Shown here: piece by piece, positions 17,958-27,818 of the stretch
How positions within the stretch are numbered: position 1 is the first letter of the stretch
Layout of the letters: each line of letters starts with the position of its first letter
Origin: Desulfosarcina ovata subsp. ovata
Lineage (GTDB): Bacteria; Desulfobacterota; Desulfobacteria; Desulfobacterales; Desulfosarcinaceae
Direction: 5' to 3'
DNA length: 64,000 nt
Assembly (NCBI RefSeq): GCF_009689005.1
Contig: NZ_AP021879.1
Coordinates: forward strand, 6,759,501 to 6,823,500
The notes under the pieces: model-generated
Seen by the model: only the letters and a program-made list of their open reading frames with translations
Database searches by the model: none
Told to the model about the DNA's origin: nothing
Made by a program: the position numbers and the translations under genes

Positions 17958-20019
17958 TGCATCCGGTCCGGTGGTTCGCCTGGACCGGTTCGCCTATGCC
18001 TATCCGGGTATGACGGACTGGGTGCTTCGGGAGATCTCTCTGTCCATCGGTCCCGGCCAGTGCCATCTGGTGCAGGGACCGACCGGAGCGGGCAAGAGTA
18101 CGCTGCTTTTGGCTATCCGTGGCCTGTTGCCGCCGGGGCGTCAATCCGGCACCTTGGCGATTCATACCGGTTCGGATGCCGCAAGCGCGGGCAGTGGTGT
18201 CGGCCTCGTTCGGCAGAATCCGAAAACCCAACTGCTGTGCACCAGCCTGGGGGCCGAGGTGGCCTTCGGCCTGGAGAACCATCGGGTGGCGCCCTCCGAG
18301 ATGCCTGACCGGGTCCGGGCGGCATTGGCCGAAGTGGGGCTCCGGCGGTCATTGAATCATTCGGTGGACGCCCTTTCCATGGGGCAGCAGTACCGTGCCT
18401 GCATTGCCGGCCTGCTGGTGATGGAACCGGTCCTGGTGATGCTGGACGAACCGATGGCGCAGCTCGATCCCAAAGGGCGAAGGGAAGTGCTGGCCATCAT
18501 CCGGCGCCTGAAACGATCTGGCCGGGCGGTGTTGATCTGCGATCATCGCCCCAAACCGATTCAGACGGTCGTTGATCGGTTCTGGTGTCTGGATGCATCC
18601 GGCCGGCTCAGCGAAACCGGTCCCCCGGCGCATGGCCGGCCGGTGATGAATTTGGCTGCGCCGGGCGCAGGCGGCCGGCCCGCCACCGAGGGCAGTGAGG
18701 TTCCCGTTGTGCGCGTCAATGATCTGCGTTTGGCCCTTGGGCCAAACGGTCTGAATCTGTCCGGGATCTCTTTCTGCGCCCGTCATGGAGAACGAATCGC
18801 CGTATACGGGCCCAACGGAGCCGGAAAGACCACCTTGATCCGTGCGCTGGCCGGTTTGGTGGCACCCCTCGACGGCACTTTGACGGTGCTGGGCGCCCCG
18901 CCCCGCCCGTCACGCCTGCGTGGTCGGCTGGCCATTTTGTTTCAGGATCCGCGCAAGCAAATGTTCGAAACCACGGTGTTCGACGAAGTCGCCTTTGCCG
19001 CCAGACGCAACGGCACCCCGGAAGACGAGATCGACAGCAAGGTCAACGATCTGCTCGATTGCCTTGGACTGACGGGCCTGCTGCACGCGTCGCCGCATCA
19101 GCTCAGTTACGGACAAACGCACCTGGTTGGACTGGCTGCCGTGCTGGCCGGCGACCCGGAAATTCTTCTGCTGGACGATCCGTTTGCCGGCCTGGACAAA
19201 AAGTGTGCGCGGCTGGTCGTTTCGGCAGTCAGCCGACAGGCGGAGGCCCATGGCACGACGGTCGTCTGGACTTCCCACGAAGCCGGCGGCCTTGACCCGT
19301 GGGTTGATCGGACCATCACGCTGCCCGACCCTGCCGACCGGCGAGCGGAGAGAGACGAACCGGTCAGCGTCAGGCAACCGCCCCACCGCTCCAAGGCGCG
19401 GTATCGGCTCGGCACCGGAATTATGCTGGCCGTCTGTGTTTCGCTTTCCATGCTGGCATTTGCCGCCCGGTCTGGGATTTTTCTGGTCGCCCTGACCGCT
19501 GTTAATCTGCTGCTGACACTTGTTTTTTGCCCGCAGCCGTTACGCCTTCTGCGCAAAGGGGCGGTCCTGTTCCTCTGGCAAACGGCGCTTGTGGTCCTGC
19601 TCTATGGCATCCGTTTCGGGTTTCCCCAGGGCATCGCTTCCGGTGTTCAGGTGGCCGGGCAGCTTTTTATGGCTTTCTGGCCGGGATTGATTTTCATGTC
19701 CGCCAACACCCAATCCCGGATCGTACGCACGCTGGGCCGCTTTCTGCCGTCGCGCATCGCGTTCGTGGCCGCCACCTGCCTGCGATTTCTTCCCCTGCTG
19801 CTTGGTGAAATGCAACAGATCCGTGAAGCCCAGGTGTTCCGGGGCGCCCGGATTCTGACCGGCGATCTGAAATCGCCCCGCTACTGGCCGGACTGGCTGT
19901 ACTGCCTGATGGTGCCGACCCTGATCAAAACCCTTTCCCTGTCTGCTGACATCGCCATGGCGGCAACGGCCAGGGATTTTGGAATTCACCCCAAACGGAC
20001 GGCCTGGCCCGGAGATTGA
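17935..20019 (+). CDS. Fused ECF transporter: two ABC ATPases plus EcfT transmembrane component
   Basis: The likely start is GTG 17935, overlapping the TonB receptor gene; a GTG near 17971 is an alternative. About 694 residues carry three modules. ATPase 1 (about residues 10-225) has GPTGAGKST, LSMGQQYR and VMLDEPMAQLDP. ATPase 2 (about 260-465) has GPNGAGKTT, LSYGQTH and LLLDDPFAGLD, where the catalytic Glu is Asp. The C-terminal part (about 500-690) has several helices and the EcfT coupling motifs (AQVFRGAR, AATARDFG). ECF systems normally encode these on two or three polypeptides, so the triple fusion is notable. With the following S-component it forms a vitamin- or metal-type importer. 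Confidence 0.87.
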   Translation: MALSTGSNASGPVVRLDRFAYAYPGMTDWVLREISLSIGPGQCHLVQGPTGAGKSTLLLAIRGLLPPGRQSGTLAIHTGSDAASAGSGVGLVRQNPKTQLLCTSLGAEVAFGLENHRVAPSEMPDRVRAALAEVGLRRSLNHSVDALSMGQQYRACIAGLLVMEPVLVMLDEPMAQLDPKGRREVLAIIRRLKRSGRAVLICDHRPKPIQTVVDRFWCLDASGRLSETGPPAHGRPVMNLAAPGAGGRPATEGSEVPVVRVNDLRLALGPNGLNLSGISFCARHGERIAVYGPNGAGKTTLIRALAGLVAPLDGTLTVLGAPPRPSRLRGRLAILFQDPRKQMFETTVFDEVAFAARRNGTPEDEIDSKVNDLLDCLGLTGLLHASPHQLSYGQTHLVGLAAVLAGDPEILLLDDPFAGLDKKCARLVVSAVSRQAEAHGTTVVWTSHEAGGLDPWVDRTITLPDPADRRAERDEPVSVRQPPHRSKARYRLGTGIMLAVCVSLSMLAFAARSGIFLVALTAVNLLLTLVFCPQPLRLLRKGAVLFLWQTALVVLLYGIRFGFPQGIASGVQVAGQLFMAFWPGLIFMSANTQSRIVRTLGRFLPSRIAFVAATCLRFLPLLLGEMQQIREAQVFRGARILTGDLKSPRYWPDWLYCLMVPTLIKTLSLSADIAMAATARDFGIHPKRTAWPGD

Positions 20020-20024
20020 TAACT

Positions 20025-20549
20025 ATGAAGCTTTCACTGAAAGATGCCCTCTTCTTAGGATTTTGCGCGGTTTTCATCCTTTCCGCCAAGGCGGTGCTGC
20101 GGCTTCATTTGAAGATTCCGGGGCACAGCATGTTTTTTACTTTATTTTTTCTTTTAATTGCGCGGGGGTGTGTTCAGCACCGTCTGGCTGCCAGTACCTC
20201 GGCATTACTGGCCGGTGTCATGGCCGTGATCCTGGGGATGGGCAAGGGCGGCCCGCTGATTCTGGTCAAATTTCTCATTCCCGGTTTGGTGGTCGACCTG
20301 ATGGCCGGCATGATTCCCGGCCTGTTCAACTCCGTTTCGCTTTGTCTCATCACTGCGGCCGCGGCTGCCGCCACCCGATTCCTCAGCGACTGCCTGGTCG
20401 ATTATCTGGCCGGGATGGATATGGATATCCTGTTGCAGCACGCCATGATCAAATCGGCTGGCAATGTGCTGTTTGGCACGGCCGGCGGGATGCTGGTTCC
20501 GGCGGTGATTCGCAAACTCAGGGCATACGGCGTTATCAACGGCCATTAA
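20025..20549 (+). CDS. Putative ECF transporter S-component (substrate-binding membrane protein)
   Basis: ATG 20025 follows the fused ECF gene stop by five bases; a TTG at 20016 is also in frame. The 174-residue protein is very hydrophobic with five or six predicted helices, the size expected of S-components. It has a KFLIPGLVVDLMAG segment resembling substrate-cavity helices and a basic C-terminus. Substrate-specific S-proteins diverge widely and I cannot assign this one. Genomic position (TonB receptor, EcfA-A-T, then this gene) argues that it captures the substrate the receptor brings in. The stop is immediately followed by the family 2 palindromic repeat. Confidence 0.7.
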   Translation: MKLSLKDALFLGFCAVFILSAKAVLRLHLKIPGHSMFFTLFFLLIARGCVQHRLAASTSALLAGVMAVILGMGKGGPLILVKFLIPGLVVDLMAGMIPGLFNSVSLCLITAAAAAATRFLSDCLVDYLAGMDMDILLQHAMIKSAGNVLFGTAGGMLVPAVIRKLRAYGVINGH

Positions 20550-20710
20550 GGCGATTGGCGGAAAAGAATATACCAGGATGCGCATGATTTTCATTCGTAT
20601 TCAAGGCGGGCTTTTTTACGCATAGTGGGGCTATGTGTGGAAAAGCCCAACGTAGAAGACGGATGAAAAGACAAGCAGACGGGTATATTTTTTGACAGAA
20701 ATCGCCTAAT
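20550..20710. repeat. Dispersed imperfect palindrome, family 2, full copy
   Basis: The element starts directly after the S-component stop with GGCGATTGGCGGAAAAGAAT and ends with a related inverted arm (GGGTATATTTTTTGACAGAA, then ATCGCC). A nested hairpin GGGCTTTT / AAAAGCCC lies in the middle (about 20608-20650). One arm recurs at 15525-15583. It may act as a terminator for the ECF genes or be a REP-like mobile repeat. Confidence 0.7.
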
Positions 20711-20736
20711 TCCATTGAAGATAAGGAAACAGAACA

Positions 20737-21453
20737 ATGCTTGTATACGTTGGATTCGACGATACGGATATCGCTGGTGCCGACCGGGGCACCGGAAAGC
20801 TGGCCCGCTGGTTTGCCGATAAATTGCCTGAAGGCGTGGTGCTGAACGGGGTGGTGCGCCAGCAGCTCCCGGTAATGGAAGGGATTCCGTTTACTTCCCA
20901 GAATAGCTCCGCCTGCCTGATTCTTGACGTGGCCGAACCAGGGATCGTGGATGCTCTCATCGATCTGGCCGCCGACCACATCCGCGAACATTTCATGGTG
21001 GGCAGCGATCCCGGTCTATGCGTGGTCACCGAAAAGAACGGCCACCTCGATAAGCTTATGGATTTTGGCCGGCTGGCCTGTTCAAAGATCGTCAGTCAGA
21101 AGGCGGCCATGGCGGCAGTGAACGGCGCCCATCTATCCGGCCATGGCGGCACTCAGGACGGCATCATCGGCGCGGCAGCCGGGGTGGGCCTGACCCTTTC
21201 GGGGTGGAGCGGCCGTTTTATCGAATTCAACGGCCTGCGTGATTTTGGGACCACTGTGCGCGTGGCCGATCTGGAATCCCGGAAGATCCGGGTCCTTTCC
21301 ATCGACCGCAATGCCCTGGTGCCCGGTCCGGCCGATTGGGTCGATACCCGCAATTGGTTGCGGCCCCGGTTGTGGGGTGGGGGGGCGGTTCTGCCGGTGC
21401 AAAGCGACGGCCCCGGTTGCTGGCGCGCCATCAATACCAAGCAGCACCATTAG
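20737..21453 (+). CDS. TiaS-like protein (DDT-motif family related to tRNA-Ile2 agmatinylcytidine synthetase)
   Basis: The 238-residue protein opens with VGFDDTDIAG, the Asp-rich FDDTD motif seen at the start of the archaeal TiaS kinase-like domain. Later it has GGTQDGIIGAAAGVG, resembling the ferredoxin-like domain region of the same family. It is shorter than archaeal TiaS (about 420 residues) and lacks the OB-fold and zinc ribbon, so it is unlikely to modify tRNA in the same way. Bacterial short homologues have no established function that I know. ATG 20737 follows AAGGAAA. It follows the ECF importer genes, but the palindromic repeat separates them, so co-transcription is uncertain. Confidence 0.65.
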   Translation: MLVYVGFDDTDIAGADRGTGKLARWFADKLPEGVVLNGVVRQQLPVMEGIPFTSQNSSACLILDVAEPGIVDALIDLAADHIREHFMVGSDPGLCVVTEKNGHLDKLMDFGRLACSKIVSQKAAMAAVNGAHLSGHGGTQDGIIGAAAGVGLTLSGWSGRFIEFNGLRDFGTTVRVADLESRKIRVLSIDRNALVPGPADWVDTRNWLRPRLWGGGAVLPVQSDGPGCWRAINTKQHH

Positions 21454-21627
21454 AATCAACGTCGGTGGCTGCTTGCGGTTCTTCCCGCAGGCGTGCTATT
21501 GGATATGAATCGGACCATCCGGTAGTGGTGTTTTTTTTAACAAGTTTGACCCCATCAACAAAACGTTAGTTCCGTTTGAACGGAGACCGCCTCCGGGTTC
21601 AGCGGGATCACACGCAAGGAGCCGTCA

Positions 21628-21939
21628 ATGACGCATTTCAGACCCTTGGGAATCGCCAAAGAAATTGTCAATGAAATCGGCCTGGACGTCACCTATGCCT
21701 ATGATGACCTGGTCTTTGTCGAACACAGTCCGTTCCTGATCAAGTTTGATGATGACAATCCGAATAACCTGAAGCTGTTTTTCAACGTCGATTGTGAGGC
21801 CGACGCAGCACAGAAACTGGAAACCCAACTGTGTCAGGTGGCGGAAGATCGGAAATTCACGATTGAACCTTGTGGCCGCTTCGAACTGATCCCGAAGCCG
21901 GATACCGAGGAGTTGGATATTCGGTTCATTCCCGCATAA
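21628..21939 (+). CDS. Small conserved-looking hypothetical protein
   Basis: A 103-residue soluble acidic protein starts at ATG 21628 after a clear AAGGAG site. It has no signal peptide or membrane helix; the pattern (VTYAYDDLVFVEHSPFLIKFD, LKLFFNVDCEADA) suggests an alpha/beta fold. I do not recognise the family. It stands alone between the TiaS-like gene and a convergent hairpin terminator. Confidence 0.6.
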   Translation: MTHFRPLGIAKEIVNEIGLDVTYAYDDLVFVEHSPFLIKFDDDNPNNLKLFFNVDCEADAAQKLETQLCQVAEDRKFTIEPCGRFELIPKPDTEELDIRFIPA

Positions 21940-21952
21940 AAACCTAAAAAAA

Positions 21953-21983
21953 GCGGCGAACCGCAAAAGCTGCGATTCGCCGC
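21953..21983. terminator. Bidirectional hairpin terminator
   Basis: A 13-bp stem with one mismatch (GCGGCGAACCGCA / TGCGATTCGCCGC, 5-base loop) is preceded on the plus strand by an A-run (21946-21952), so on the minus strand it is followed by a T-run. It lies between the convergent small ORF (ends 21939) and the AOR gene (ends 22047). Confidence 0.75.
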
Positions 21984-22046
21984 CACGCCCCCCCTTCTCG
22001 CGTCACTCCGGAAATCAGCAAACGGGGCACTTCAGGTTGGGTCGGT

Positions 22047-23786
22047 CTACCAGTTGTACAATGAATCCAACTGCTCGTCGGTCACATCGAAAACCACATT
22101 GTGGGGCGTCAGCGCCTCGCGCCGGAAATAGCGCGGCAGGCGGTCGTCGGCCGCGGTGAAGCCGGCTCTCTTGTTGAAATCACGCTCCATGGAGAGAATC
22201 TTTTTGCCCAGGGCCACCACGTCATCGCCGGTCAGGTTGATGTCGAACATGCCGTTGATGATTTCGACCATGGCATCGAAGGTTTCCTGCTGATCGAGGA
22301 TCGCGAAGGCGATGAACAGGCAGAATCCGGTGGCGTCCAGGGCCGCCGTGGCGATCTGCAGGTTGCGCGACAGTTCGATCTGCCCGTCGGCAGAAAGGGG
22401 ATCCACGTCACCGCCGACTTTCAGCAGGTTGGTGGCCACGGCGTAGCCGGCCGTGTGATCGGCACCCATGGTGCTGGTGGCGTAGGTGACGCCGACGCCT
22501 TTCACGGCACGGGGGTCATAGGCGGGCATGGCCTGGCCCTTGACCACCGGGGCGCGTTCCATACCGAAGGCTTTGGCCGTGGACGCTGCGCCGCCTCCCA
22601 GGATGCGGCCCAGTGGCGTTCCCTGGCCCACCTCCTGGTCGACCAGGCGGATGGCCCCTTCGGCATCGCCAACAGGAATGATGCCGGCTTCCATGGCCAC
22701 GCCGATGGCGGCGCCCATATCGATGGTGTCCAGGCCGATGTCGTCATCGAGGAAGTCCAGACGGCAGATGGCATCCGGGTCAGTGATGCCGCAGTTGCCT
22801 CCGTGGGACCAGACGGTTTCGTACTCCGGCTGTTTGGTGAGGAAGTTGCCGTCCTTGTCCACATAGATGCCCGAGCACTGGATGGCGCAGCCCCGGTGGC
22901 AGCCGTGGGTGGGATTGCCACCGCGCCGGATTTGCAGTTCGGCAAAGGTCTCGCCGCTGATTAGGGACGCCTTGTCATACTGGCCCTGGCTGAAGTTGAA
23001 CGCCGGATAGGCCCCGGCCTCGTTGACCACGTTGGTCAGCACGTTGGTGCCGTAGGTGGGCAGCCCCTCGCCGGTGACCGGATGCTGGCGCAGGCCCTGG
23101 GTGAACTGTTTGTTGGCCGCCTTAAACCGTTCCGGGTCCTTGGGCTTGCGCATTTTCATACCGGTATCGTCAATGACGATGACCTTGACGCCTTTGGCGC
23201 CCATGACCGCTCCGACGCCGCCCCGGCCGGCGTGCCGGGCAGGGCGGAATTCGCGGTCGGTAACTGCCACCGAGGCTGCGGCCATGCGCATCTCTCCGGC
23301 CGGACCAATGCTGATCATGGCCACTTTGTCGCTGTACTCGGCCTTGATCTTCTCGGCCAGGTCATAGTTGCGCAGCCCCTGGTAGGGGGTGGCATCGCTG
23401 ATCTCCACGCCCTGGGCGTTGATCACGATTTTATACATTGCGCCTGCAGCGGGCGCGCCTTCGAGAATGATGGCCGCATAACCCAGCCGGGCCAGCACCT
23501 GGCCGGCCTGGCCACCGGCATTGGCCTCTTTGATGCCGCCGGTCAGCGGACTTTTGCAGCCCACGGAAATACGGCCCGATGTGGACGCCGGCGATCCGGT
23601 GACCATGCCCGGGGCGATAACGAATTTGTTCTCCGGCCCCAGGGGGTGGCAGTCGGCCGGGACCTCTTCATAAACCACCATGGAGGTCATGCCTCGCCCC
23701 CCCATTCCGGTATAGGGCCCCAAGGGACCTATGATTGCCTTGGGTCCCCCGGGGGCGCCCATGTCGATTCGCAGAATTTTGTCCAT
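22047..23786 (-). CDS. Aldehyde:ferredoxin oxidoreductase (tungsten AOR family)
   Basis: Two ATGs lie at 23792 and 23786; the second is six bases after TAGGAG and is preferred. The 579-residue protein begins with the AOR pattern ILRIDM...YTGMGGRGM and includes the pterin-binding N-terminal domain. It shows cluster-ligand cysteines CHRGCAIQC in the middle and a later Cys in DATGFCLF. AOR enzymes oxidise aldehydes to acids (or run in reverse) with ferredoxin, using a bis-pterin tungsten cofactor and one 4Fe-4S cluster. It follows an iron-type alcohol dehydrogenase on the same strand with an 88-base gap holding a hairpin, so the pair may convert alcohol to acid through the aldehyde. Confidence 0.92.
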   Translation of the reverse strand: MDKILRIDMGAPGGPKAIIGPLGPYTGMGGRGMTSMVVYEEVPADCHPLGPENKFVIAPGMVTGSPASTSGRISVGCKSPLTGGIKEANAGGQAGQVLARLGYAAIILEGAPAAGAMYKIVINAQGVEISDATPYQGLRNYDLAEKIKAEYSDKVAMISIGPAGEMRMAAASVAVTDREFRPARHAGRGGVGAVMGAKGVKVIVIDDTGMKMRKPKDPERFKAANKQFTQGLRQHPVTGEGLPTYGTNVLTNVVNEAGAYPAFNFSQGQYDKASLISGETFAELQIRRGGNPTHGCHRGCAIQCSGIYVDKDGNFLTKQPEYETVWSHGGNCGITDPDAICRLDFLDDDIGLDTIDMGAAIGVAMEAGIIPVGDAEGAIRLVDQEVGQGTPLGRILGGGAASTAKAFGMERAPVVKGQAMPAYDPRAVKGVGVTYATSTMGADHTAGYAVATNLLKVGGDVDPLSADGQIELSRNLQIATAALDATGFCLFIAFAILDQQETFDAMVEIINGMFDINLTGDDVVALGKKILSMERDFNKRAGFTAADDRLPRYFRREALTPHNVVFDVTDEQLDSLYNW

Positions 23787-23806
23787 CAGCATCTCCTATT
23801 AAGAGG

Positions 23807-23846
23807 GGTTGGCCGGCCCACCCCGGGTAAGGCGGACCGGCCAACC
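23807..23846 (-). promoter_or_regulatory. Intercistronic hairpin between alcohol dehydrogenase and AOR genes
   Basis: GGTTGGCCGG (23807-23816) and CCGGCCAACC (23837-23846) form a perfect 10-bp inverted repeat. In the minus-strand mRNA it lies between the ADH stop and the AOR ribosome site. There is no T-run, so processing, mRNA stabilisation or partial attenuation are more likely than full termination. Confidence 0.55.
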
Positions 23847-23874
23847 ACAAGCCGAAAATACGGCAGGAACCCGA

Positions 23875-25041
23875 TTAGAGTGCATTTTTGTAAATGTCGA
23901 TCACGTCCTCCAGGGTCGGACAGCGCGGGTTGGTCAGCCCGCAGGCATCCTTCTGGGCGTTTTCGGCCATGATCGGAAGATCGTCCTTGCTGACGCCGAG
24001 TTCTTTCAGCCCCGATGGAATACCAATATCAGCAGAAAGCGTGCCAATTGCCTCCAGGGCCATTTCCGCTGCCGCCCGTGTGGAGAGACCTTCGATGTTT
24101 TCGCCCATGGCAACGGCGATGTCGGCAAAGCGATCCATTTTGGCGATCAGGTTGAACCGGCTGACATGGGGCAGCAGGATGGCGTTGCAGACACCATGGG
24201 GCAGATCGTAGAACCCGCCCAACTGGTGGGCCATGGCGTGCACGTGGCCAAGGCTGGCGTTGTTGAAGGCCATGCCGGCCAGGTACTGGGCATAGCACAT
24301 CTTATCTCTGGCTTCCATGTCGTTGCCATTGGCAACGGCGGCACGCAGATAGCTGGCGACCAGTTCGATGGCCTTGAGGGCGCAGGCATCGGTGACGGGC
24401 GTCGCCAGGGTGGAAACATAGGCCTCCACGGCGTGGGTCAGGGCGTCCATGCCGGTGGCGGCGGTCAGCGCCGGCGGCATGCCCACCATGAGCAGCGGAT
24501 CGTCGATGGCGACGTTGGGGGTTACCCGCCAGTCCACGATGGCCATTTTGACCTTGCGGCTGGTGTCGGTGATGATGCAGAAACGGGTCATTTCGCTGGC
24601 CGTACCCGCAGTGGTGTTGACGGCAATGAACGGCGGCATGGCCTTGGATGATTTGTCCACGCCTTCGTAGTCACGGATATTGCCGCCATTGGTGGCGATG
24701 ATGCCGATGCCCTTGCCGCAGTCGTGGGCGCTGCCGCCGCCCAGGGAGATGATCAGGTCGCAGCCCTCGGAGGTGTACACATCATAGCCTTCATGCACGT
24801 TGTTGTCCGTGGGGTTAGGATGGGTGCCGTCGAAAATCACCGGATCCACTCCGCACTCGGTTTTGATCACCTCGGCGATCTGATCGGCGATGCCGGCACC
24901 GGTGATGCCCTTGTCCGTACAGATGAACGGCTTGGTTCCGCCGAGCACCTTGATTTGATTGCCGATCTCTTTGTAGGCGCCGATACCCATCAGTGTAACG
25001 GTGGGAATGAAAAATCCGAATACCTGTTCCTGTACTGCCAT
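23875..25041 (-). CDS. Iron-containing alcohol dehydrogenase (Fe-ADH family)
   Basis: ATG 25041 follows GAGGAGG. The 388-residue protein has the group III ADH fold: NAD-binding GGGSAHDCGKGIG near residue 98, a TTAGTASE stretch, and the metal-binding region HVHAMAHQLGGFYDLPHG with histidines around residues 262-277. These enzymes interconvert alcohols and aldehydes with NAD(P). It is probably transcribed with the AOR gene, giving alcohol to aldehyde to acid. A sigma-54-type promoter candidate lies at 25098-25113 on the same strand, and a divergent kinase/NtrC pair is encoded next door. Substrate chain length cannot be read from the sequence. Confidence 0.93.
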   Translation of the reverse strand: MAVQEQVFGFFIPTVTLMGIGAYKEIGNQIKVLGGTKPFICTDKGITGAGIADQIAEVIKTECGVDPVIFDGTHPNPTDNNVHEGYDVYTSEGCDLIISLGGGSAHDCGKGIGIIATNGGNIRDYEGVDKSSKAMPPFIAVNTTAGTASEMTRFCIITDTSRKVKMAIVDWRVTPNVAIDDPLLMVGMPPALTAATGMDALTHAVEAYVSTLATPVTDACALKAIELVASYLRAAVANGNDMEARDKMCYAQYLAGMAFNNASLGHVHAMAHQLGGFYDLPHGVCNAILLPHVSRFNLIAKMDRFADIAVAMGENIEGLSTRAAAEMALEAIGTLSADIGIPSGLKELGVSKDDLPIMAENAQKDACGLTNPRCPTLEDVIDIYKNAL

Positions 25042-25097
25042 GTTGTGCCTCCTCGGGTGAAAAGTTGATTGGACTGTCAAGGTTTCGCTTCCCTTAT

Positions 25098-25113
25098 GGC
25101 AAGGACCGGACCA
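25098..25113 (-). promoter_or_regulatory. Sigma-54 promoter candidate for Fe-ADH/AOR genes
   Basis: On the minus strand the sequence reads TGGTCC-N5-TTGCC, with the required GG-N10-GC spacing. The predicted start near 25086 leaves a 45-base leader before ATG 25041. A sigma-54 activator is encoded in the divergent operon. Confidence 0.55.
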
Positions 25114-25174
25114 GATTGGTTGCTGTGGTACAACAGAAAGGCATGATACTGGTCAAGGTCTTGAAAATTAAATT

Positions 25175-25189
25175 TTATTCAGCGAATAA
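25175..25189. promoter_or_regulatory. Short inverted repeat between divergent sigma-54 promoters (possible activator site)
   Basis: TTATTC-AGC-GAATAA is a perfect 6-bp inverted repeat in the AT-rich middle of the 423-base gap between the two alcohol dehydrogenase genes. Its position would suit an upstream activator site for the minus-strand promoter. This is a pattern-based guess. Confidence 0.25.
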
Positions 25190-25352
25190 GAATTCGTTTT
25201 TTTATCGGGCCTCCACCGTTTCCATATTTCCCCTTGCAATTGGCGTCTGTTCCGGGGCAGTTTGACACATTGTGAGAAAGTGATTTGGGTCGAAATGACA
25301 CGTCGTTTTCCTGCAATGGGCGGGCTTGCCTGAAGACATTACTGGTGGGCGG

Positions 25353-25368
25353 TGGCATACCCTTCGCA
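25353..25368 (+). promoter_or_regulatory. Sigma-54 promoter candidate for the second Fe-ADH/kinase/regulator operon
   Basis: TGGCAT-N5-TCGCA with exact GG-N10-GC spacing. The predicted start near 25378 gives a leader of about 87 bases to ATG 25465. The operon itself ends with an NtrC-type activator, consistent with autoregulation. Confidence 0.5.
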
Positions 25369-25464
25369 AGTTCATCCGTGATCAATGCAAAAATGGTTGC
25401 ATTTCAGACGGGTTCGCAAAAAAATAGATTTCATACAATCATCACGGCAAAAGAAGGGGGGCCC

Positions 25465-26606
25465 ATGGACGTGCGTAAATTTTCCATTCCTGAGATTCTG
25501 TTCGGTCAGGGAAGTCTGCAATACGCGGCGCTGTGTGCCTATCGAATGGGAGGCGAAAGGGTCTTTCTGGTGAGCGATACCGGGCTCGAGAAGGCCGGGT
25601 GGGTCGATCGGGTTTTTTCCATCCTGCGCAAGGAGGGGCTGACCTGGACCTATTTTAACGAAATCAACTCCAATCCCCGTGATTATCAGGTCAGCGAGGG
25701 CGCCAAACGCTATCTTGTGGAGGGGTGCGATGTGGTCATGGCCATCGGCGGGGGAAGCCCCATGGACGCGGCCAAGGGGATCGCCACGGTGGCCAGCAAC
25801 GGGGGCGAGGTCAACGACTACGAAGGCGCCAACCGGATCGAGCGGCCGCTGCCACCCATGGTCTTCATGCCCTCGACGGCCGGCAGCGGTGCCGACATTT
25901 CCCAGTTTGCCATCATCACCGATACCCGCCGCAAGGTAAAGATGTCCATCATCAGCCGTACCCTGGTACCCAATATATCCATCACCGATCCATTGTTGTT
26001 GACCACCAAACCCACTGAACTGGTCATCTCATCGGCGATCGACGCCCTGTCCCACGCCATCGAAGCCTACGTTTCCACCATTGCCTCGACGCTCACCGAA
26101 ATCCAGTCCTTGAAGGCCATCGACCTGATTCTTAACTATTTGCCCATCGCCATCCAGGACCGGTCGATGGACTCCATGGAGAAGCTTTCCAGCGCGGGCA
26201 CCTTTGCCGGCATGGCTTTCAGCAACGCCAGCCTGGGGCTCGACCATGCCCTGGCTCACTCCCTGGGCGGCAAGCTGGACGTGGCCCATGGCCTGATCCA
26301 TCCGGTACTGCTGCCGTCGGTGATGCGTTTCAATCTGCCGAGCTGTGTGGAAAAGATGGCCAATATCGGAGAGATCATCATCGGCCGGCGCCGGTCCGGT
26401 GCGGAGGCCACGGCCCAGGAAGGGATCGAGCGGCTGGAAGCCTTTTTCGCCGATTTTAACATCTCGACGCGGCTGCGCGACATCGTCAGCGATTGCGATG
26501 TGCTGCCCAAGATCTGCGAGATGGCCCTTCATGATACCTGCCTGGTGACCAATCCCCGGGAGGCCGACGTCGACGCGATGCTCGATATCTGCAAGGCGTG
26601 CTGGTA

Positions 26607-26607
<1 letters not shown>
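25465..26607 (+). CDS. Iron-containing alcohol dehydrogenase (second Fe-ADH)
   Basis: I use ATG 25465, preceded by AGAAGGGGGG; the frame is open 60 codons further upstream but that part looks non-coding. The 380-residue protein has the motifs FGQGSL, GGGSPMDAAKGIA and the metal site region LGLDHALAHSLGGKLDVAHG. It is clearly a paralogue of the divergent Fe-ADH but not a recent duplicate. Its stop overlaps the start of the kinase gene by one base (TAATG), so the enzyme and its likely regulators are cotranscribed. Confidence 0.92.

Positions 26608-27814
<1,207 letters not shown>

Positions 27815-27818
<4 letters not shown>

Noticed and set aside
22101..23972. Plus-strand frames opposite the AOR gene
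   Set aside because: No start signals or motifs; AOR on the minus strand explains the open reading.
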